A DNA stretch of 64,000 nt from Bdellovibrionales bacterium (GTDB lineage: Bacteria; Bdellovibrionota; Bdellovibrionia; Bdellovibrionales; JAMPXM01), in assembly GCA_016713885.1 (NCBI GenBank), contig JADJOF010000001.1, positions 1 to 64,000 on the forward strand, given 5' to 3'. The notes under the pieces are model-generated. The model ran no database searches. It worked only from the letters and a program-made list of their open reading frames with translations, and was not told the origin of the DNA. The position numbers and the translations under genes were made by a program. Of this stretch, positions 61,884-64,000 are shown piece after piece. The stretch's first letter is position 1; each line of letters begins with the position of its first letter.

Positions 61884-63257
61884 ATGGGCCTCAGAGTTTC
61901 TCGAATCCTGCACGCCGGCTACCTGTTCGAATCGGCCGGCACAAAGATCGCTTTCGACCCGATCTTCGAGAATCCCTTTAGTCGCAATTGCTACGCTTTT
62001 CCAAAAGTCAGTTTTGATCGAAATGCGATTCGCGCGCTTCAACTCGATGCCGTTTTCATCTCGCACTATCACGATGACCACTGCTCACTTGAAAGCCTCA
62101 ATCTTCTGTCTCGGGAGACAGCGATATACTTGTACTGCATTCACGACGAGATGTTTGAGGTCATCAGAAAGCTTGGCTTCAAAAGTGTTCAGCCGCTTTT
62201 TCCTAACTCGCCAGTTCACATCGGCGCGTTTACGATCACGCCGCGAAAGGCGCTCGATCCCGACGTCGATTCGATTTTTCAGATACAAGCCGATGGCTTT
62301 AATATTCTCAACGTCGTTGATTCGTGGATCGATCCGATCGCACTCGACAACCTCGTACAGCAAGCCCCATGGGATCTTGTGCTTTGGCCCTTTCAAACAA
62401 TGCTTGAGGTCGACGTTCTCTCTCCGTCGCGCGCGAGCCCGGCGTCGCGCGAGCTCCCGCCCGAGTGGATCGAACAGATCAAATCTATCGGTCCCCGCGC
62501 CATCGTGCCAAGCTCTTGTCAGTTCATCCACGAAGATTGGTCCTGGTACAATCACGCGCTGTTCCCTATCACTTATCGACAGTTCGAAAAAGAGATCCGA
62601 TCAGCGCTTCCAAAGACCGAAGTCATTCGAATGAATCCGTCGACCTCTGTGGTTCTTGAACGAGGAGCCATTCGTCCCTCCGCACCGCTGACCTGGGTGA
62701 AACCGATCGGAGAGCAGAATGTTGACTACGAGTTTCGCGCCGATGCGGTGCCGACGTCGACCCGCGAGATTGCTAATCATTTTTCCCCACTCACCGCCGA
62801 GCAGAGTCAACGCGTCCACCAATACTGCGAGAAAGAGATTCTCGAACGGTATCGGGATCTTGGCTCGTCGCAAGACCCCTATTTTAGAAGGCCGCGCCGC
62901 TGGCGCTTGTCGCTGTATGACCAAGACGGCAGCGTCGTCTCTTACAGCTACTTGTTAGAGCACGACGATATTATTATTCAGGACACGCCAGACGGCACGA
63001 TCGAATGGCGGACCGATGTTCCGATCGCAAAACTCTATGCCGCACTCGAACTGGGCGAGTCACTGACGTCCATGTATATGCGAATCAATGATCAGCCGTT
63101 TAGCTCGACCATTGAAGCCGATCTTGCCGACGCCGATCTTGCCGACGCCGATCTTTTGGAAGACCCTCTGTTGCGATGTCTATTCAGTCGAGACTTTGCG
63201 TCCTATCAGCTGGCTCAAATGCGGCATCTCATGACACCGGAGCCAAAACCGATTTAA
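61884..63257 (+). CDS. Metallo-beta-lactamase-fold hydrolase, UlaG-like, with C-terminal extension
   Basis: About 457 residues from ATG 61884; an earlier in-frame start at 61836 lies inside the terminator. The metal motif is SHYHDDHCSLE (H-x-H-x-D-H) near 75-84. The NVVDSWIDPIALDNL and VPSSCQFIHEDWSWYNH blocks give the later ligands, though the fold varies. From about 290 there is a separate C-terminal domain with STREIANHF and WRLSLYDQDGSVVSYSYLL. A tandem ADLAD repeat is near the end. Substrate unknown; closest general class is the UlaG/RomA-like lactonase-hydrolases. Confidence 0.78.
   Translation: MGLRVSRILHAGYLFESAGTKIAFDPIFENPFSRNCYAFPKVSFDRNAIRALQLDAVFISHYHDDHCSLESLNLLSRETAIYLYCIHDEMFEVIRKLGFKSVQPLFPNSPVHIGAFTITPRKALDPDVDSIFQIQADGFNILNVVDSWIDPIALDNLVQQAPWDLVLWPFQTMLEVDVLSPSRASPASRELPPEWIEQIKSIGPRAIVPSSCQFIHEDWSWYNHALFPITYRQFEKEIRSALPKTEVIRMNPSTSVVLERGAIRPSAPLTWVKPIGEQNVDYEFRADAVPTSTREIANHFSPLTAEQSQRVHQYCEKEILERYRDLGSSQDPYFRRPRRWRLSLYDQDGSVVSYSYLLEHDDIIIQDTPDGTIEWRTDVPIAKLYAALELGESLTSMYMRINDQPFSSTIEADLADADLADADLLEDPLLRCLFSRDFASYQLAQMRHLMTPEPKPI
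63117..63155 (+). repeat. 15-bp tandem repeat within the MBL gene
   Basis: The unit GCCGATCTTGCCGAC occurs twice and then partly (nine bases), coding for repeated ADLAD. Length changes would stay in frame. Confidence 0.85.
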
Positions 63258-63965
63258 AGCAGAGGAACCAGCACTCCTTGCGAGTAACTCTTCCTTACCA
63301 AAAAGTCGTTAATGCTTGTCCCATAGGCTGAGTAAAACGTCATTCCTCGAAAATTAGCGCTCAGGTCGTCCGCTTTCAGATTAAAAGTCAGCGCCCAATG
63401 AGGTGACTTTCCCTGCGCCAATAAAGATTCTGTTGTATCTGAAAAAGGCTCTTCAACAGAACCAGTCGACAACCAGAGACCGTTGGACTGCCGGTTTAAT
63501 TCGACCCATGTGGAATCGCTCGACTTAAATAAGAACCATCGCTCCTTAGCGACGTCACCAGGACCCGGAACGCCGCTTGGAACAAAAATCAATGCGTAGT
63601 ACCGCATACCAGGCAAGTTCTCGGTGTCAGCGCCTGGTTGAACATCAAAAACAATTGTGTAGTCGCCGACAAAGTTCTTCGATATCGGCACGCCTGTCAC
63701 GCTGGCCTGAAAAACCTTCGGGCCATTTGATACGGGGCCGCTGCTTCCACCCGGGTTGACTGGCCCACCCATAAATGGGACTGCCGGAACTGCCGCCGTC
63801 GTCGATCCAGAGGAGGACTGCTTGCTATTGCCGACATCAGACGTCACCATCGGCGAACAGTTTTGAAAAAAAAACCACTACGACTACCCCGATTGCAACA
63901 AGCACAACTGCCGGAACGAAAACCTTCTTATCAAGTCGGCCCACGCTTTTGATCCCCCACCACAT
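63254..63965 (-). pseudogene. Membrane-anchored secreted protein, frame broken at a T9 run
   Basis: From ATG 63965 the frame reads a cationic start (MWWGIKSVGRLDKK) and a hydrophobic segment (VFVPAVVLVAIGVVVVVFF), then stops. In the next frame the product continues as MVTSDVGNSKQSSSGSTT and a Pro/Gly-rich linker, then a beta-rich domain (FVGDYTIVFDVQPGADTE, YYALIFVPSGVPGPGD, HWALTFNLKADDLSANF). On the coding strand the run of nine T (complement of 63866-63874) would join both if eight: VVFFQNCSPMVTSDV. The N-terminus would be a signal anchor. No family is recognised. It may be intact or variably read. Confidence 0.7.
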
Positions 63966-64000
63966 TCTCAATTACACTAGAGTATACAGAGCTGAGATCG

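Noticed and set aside
63117..63155. ADLAD repeat as a pentapeptide-repeat domain
   Set aside because: Only two and a half units are present, too few to form the pentapeptide fold.
1..64000. CRISPR arrays, rRNA operons or ordinary tRNA genes
   Set aside because: No regularly spaced repeats, rRNA-like stretches or tRNA cloverleaf other than the tmRNA were seen.

Overview
Organism. Genes are dense and on both strands, GC is moderate (about half in most genes, lower at about 21.8-34 kb), and a one-piece tmRNA encodes a short tag ending NDYALAA. There is a TIGR02147-type regulator beside a secreted metalloprotein, many small lipoproteins and barrel-like secreted proteins, and several ArsR/SRPBCC, VOC and GNAT pairs. 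Together these suggest a chromosome of the phylum Bdellovibrionota (Bdellovibrio-like). This rests on recognising families, not on a search.

Layout. 0-9.3 kb: a frameshifted YceI gene, a LysR regulator, then a radical SAM cluster of three tandem N-terminal-twitch enzymes, an SGNH-like exported protein and a B12-binding radical SAM enzyme. 9.3-14.1 kb: a SRPBCC protein, a short threonyl-tRNA synthetase without TGS or editing domains, a VanX-like protein that has lost its zinc histidines, a secreted HExxH protein and a broken TIGR02147 regulator. 14.1-18.0 kb: a type III PLP decarboxylase, an AMP-forming ligase, a free carrier protein and a hexapeptide acyltransferase, resembling the set found with exosortase-A systems. 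18.1-21.2 kb: an AbiE toxin-antitoxin operon with an inverted-repeat operator, and a group II PLP decarboxylase.

21.4-37.1 kb: an accessory island directly downstream of ssrA. It holds a large DNA methyltransferase, an unknown 363-aa protein, an XRE-ImmA/IrrE plus DUF4411 pair, an AbiGi-like gene and two further unknown genes. An IS4 element (9-bp target duplication) and an IS3 element (3-bp duplication) interrupt the two unknown genes; removing each element restores an open frame exactly. A dead IS66 copy without target duplication follows.

37.1-64 kb: housekeeping and surface genes, including Crp/Fnr, a RelE/HTH pair, a MATE transporter, two adjacent trypsin-fold proteins with missing catalytic residues, Tag glycosylase, an Old Yellow Enzyme with a divergent ArsR, two GNAT genes behind a 14-codon leader peptide and an anti-Shine-Dalgarno element, an ABC-F ATPase, a double-SRPBCC/ArsR operon with a palindromic operator, and an RRM protein with a clear terminator.

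Caution. At least eight loci are split by single-base changes, mostly at short homopolymers (about 385, 8450, 13606, 29305, 31153, 36141, 52720 and 63870). Such a pattern fits residual consensus errors as well as real decay, so the broken genes here should be read as possibly intact until the reads are checked.
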